64,000 nucleotides of DNA, taken from assembly GCA_013396995.1 (NCBI GenBank), contig VWZP01007350.1, positions 294,248 through 358,247 on the forward strand, given 5' to 3'. Below are positions 63,709-64,000 of this stretch, one piece after another. How positions within the stretch are numbered: position 1 is the first letter of the stretch; each line of letters opens with the position of its first letter. Under the pieces are notes generated by a model, which was given only the letters and a program-made list of their open reading frames with translations, was not told where the DNA came from and made no database searches. Source of the stretch: Dicaeum eximium (Eukaryota > Chordata > Aves > Passeriformes > Dicaeidae). The position numbers were made by a program, and so were the translations under genes.

Positions 63709-64000
63709 TCAGTTGCTGTTTGAAGGGGAAAGGAAGAAAGAAAAGGAATAAAACCCAATCTTTCTCCAGCTCAATCCAAATGCCTTTTCTGTAGACCTTG
63801 GAAACTGATTGCAAATTCCGTCAAAGGAGCTTATCTAGTGGGGGCTACCATTTTCCCACAAAGCCCCCTGGCCAAGGAATTGTGTACAAAATGCACCCCG
63901 GGAGGATTAAATCTGAGTGGGAGGCTCATTTCTCTCTGTCACTTGGTTTGCTCCAGCATGGGAGGCAGTAGTATGTTATCAGCAAGGGCAGGACCCACGA
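63709..64000. other. Window end, unique DNA
   Basis: Contains the polypyrimidine tract (minus strand) at 63721-63752 that precedes the candidate exon. Nothing else is recognised before the window ends. Confidence 0.6.

Noticed and set aside
1..64000. CRISPR arrays, operons, phage or bacterial systems
   Set aside because: No regularly spaced direct repeats, no long dense coding frames and no ribosome-binding pattern. The repeats are avian.

Overview
The window looks like songbird (passerine) nuclear DNA. It is AT-rich, intron-poor in any recognisable sense, and peppered with avian repeats: CR1 LINE 3' ends in both orientations, avian endogenous-retrovirus LTRs, and one SINE with a tRNA-Ile-like head and a CR1-like tail, a type characteristic of passerines. 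There are no bacterial-type genes, operons, CRISPR arrays or ribosomal RNA genes. No open reading frame can be assigned to a known protein family from sequence alone, so the window is best read as a gene desert or the inside of very long introns.

Layout. 1-9.8 kb: unique AT-rich DNA with a CR1 copy at 1.84-2.2 kb, a heavily decayed CR1 tract at 4.1-5.4 kb and a G-rich patch at 8.7-8.9 kb. 9.8-10.25 kb: two overlapping minus-strand reading frames that might be a broken gene (weak). 12.3 kb: an old palindromic repeat. 14.5-24 kb: mostly unique DNA. 24.2 kb: a plus-strand CR1 3' end. 27.7 kb: a second old palindromic repeat. 28.55-29.16 kb: an A-rich tract followed by the only CpG island of the window, the best candidate promoter. 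30.5-31.06 kb: a solo LTR (+). 35.5 kb: a perfect 55-bp inverted repeat with a 10-nt spacer. 38.4-38.7 kb: a second type of LTR. 39.2 kb: CR1 (-). 44.5 kb: a third palindromic repeat. 45.35 kb: assembly gap next to poly-A. 49.25 kb: the SINE. 50.7 kb: a 36-bp tandem duplication. 56.5-56.9 kb: CR1 (-) carrying the HWNRLP remnant. 59.4 and 63.6 kb: two weak candidate exons. 61.97-62.5 kb: a solo LTR (-) related to the one at 30.5 kb.

The items most worth following up are the mutation-free hairpin at 35,529-35,648, which must be recent or maintained, and the isolated CpG island at 28.7-29.15 kb, which implies a transcript start with no recognisable coding exon nearby. Boundaries of repeats are by eye against remembered family structure, and the absence of recognised genes does not exclude short exons or conserved non-coding elements.
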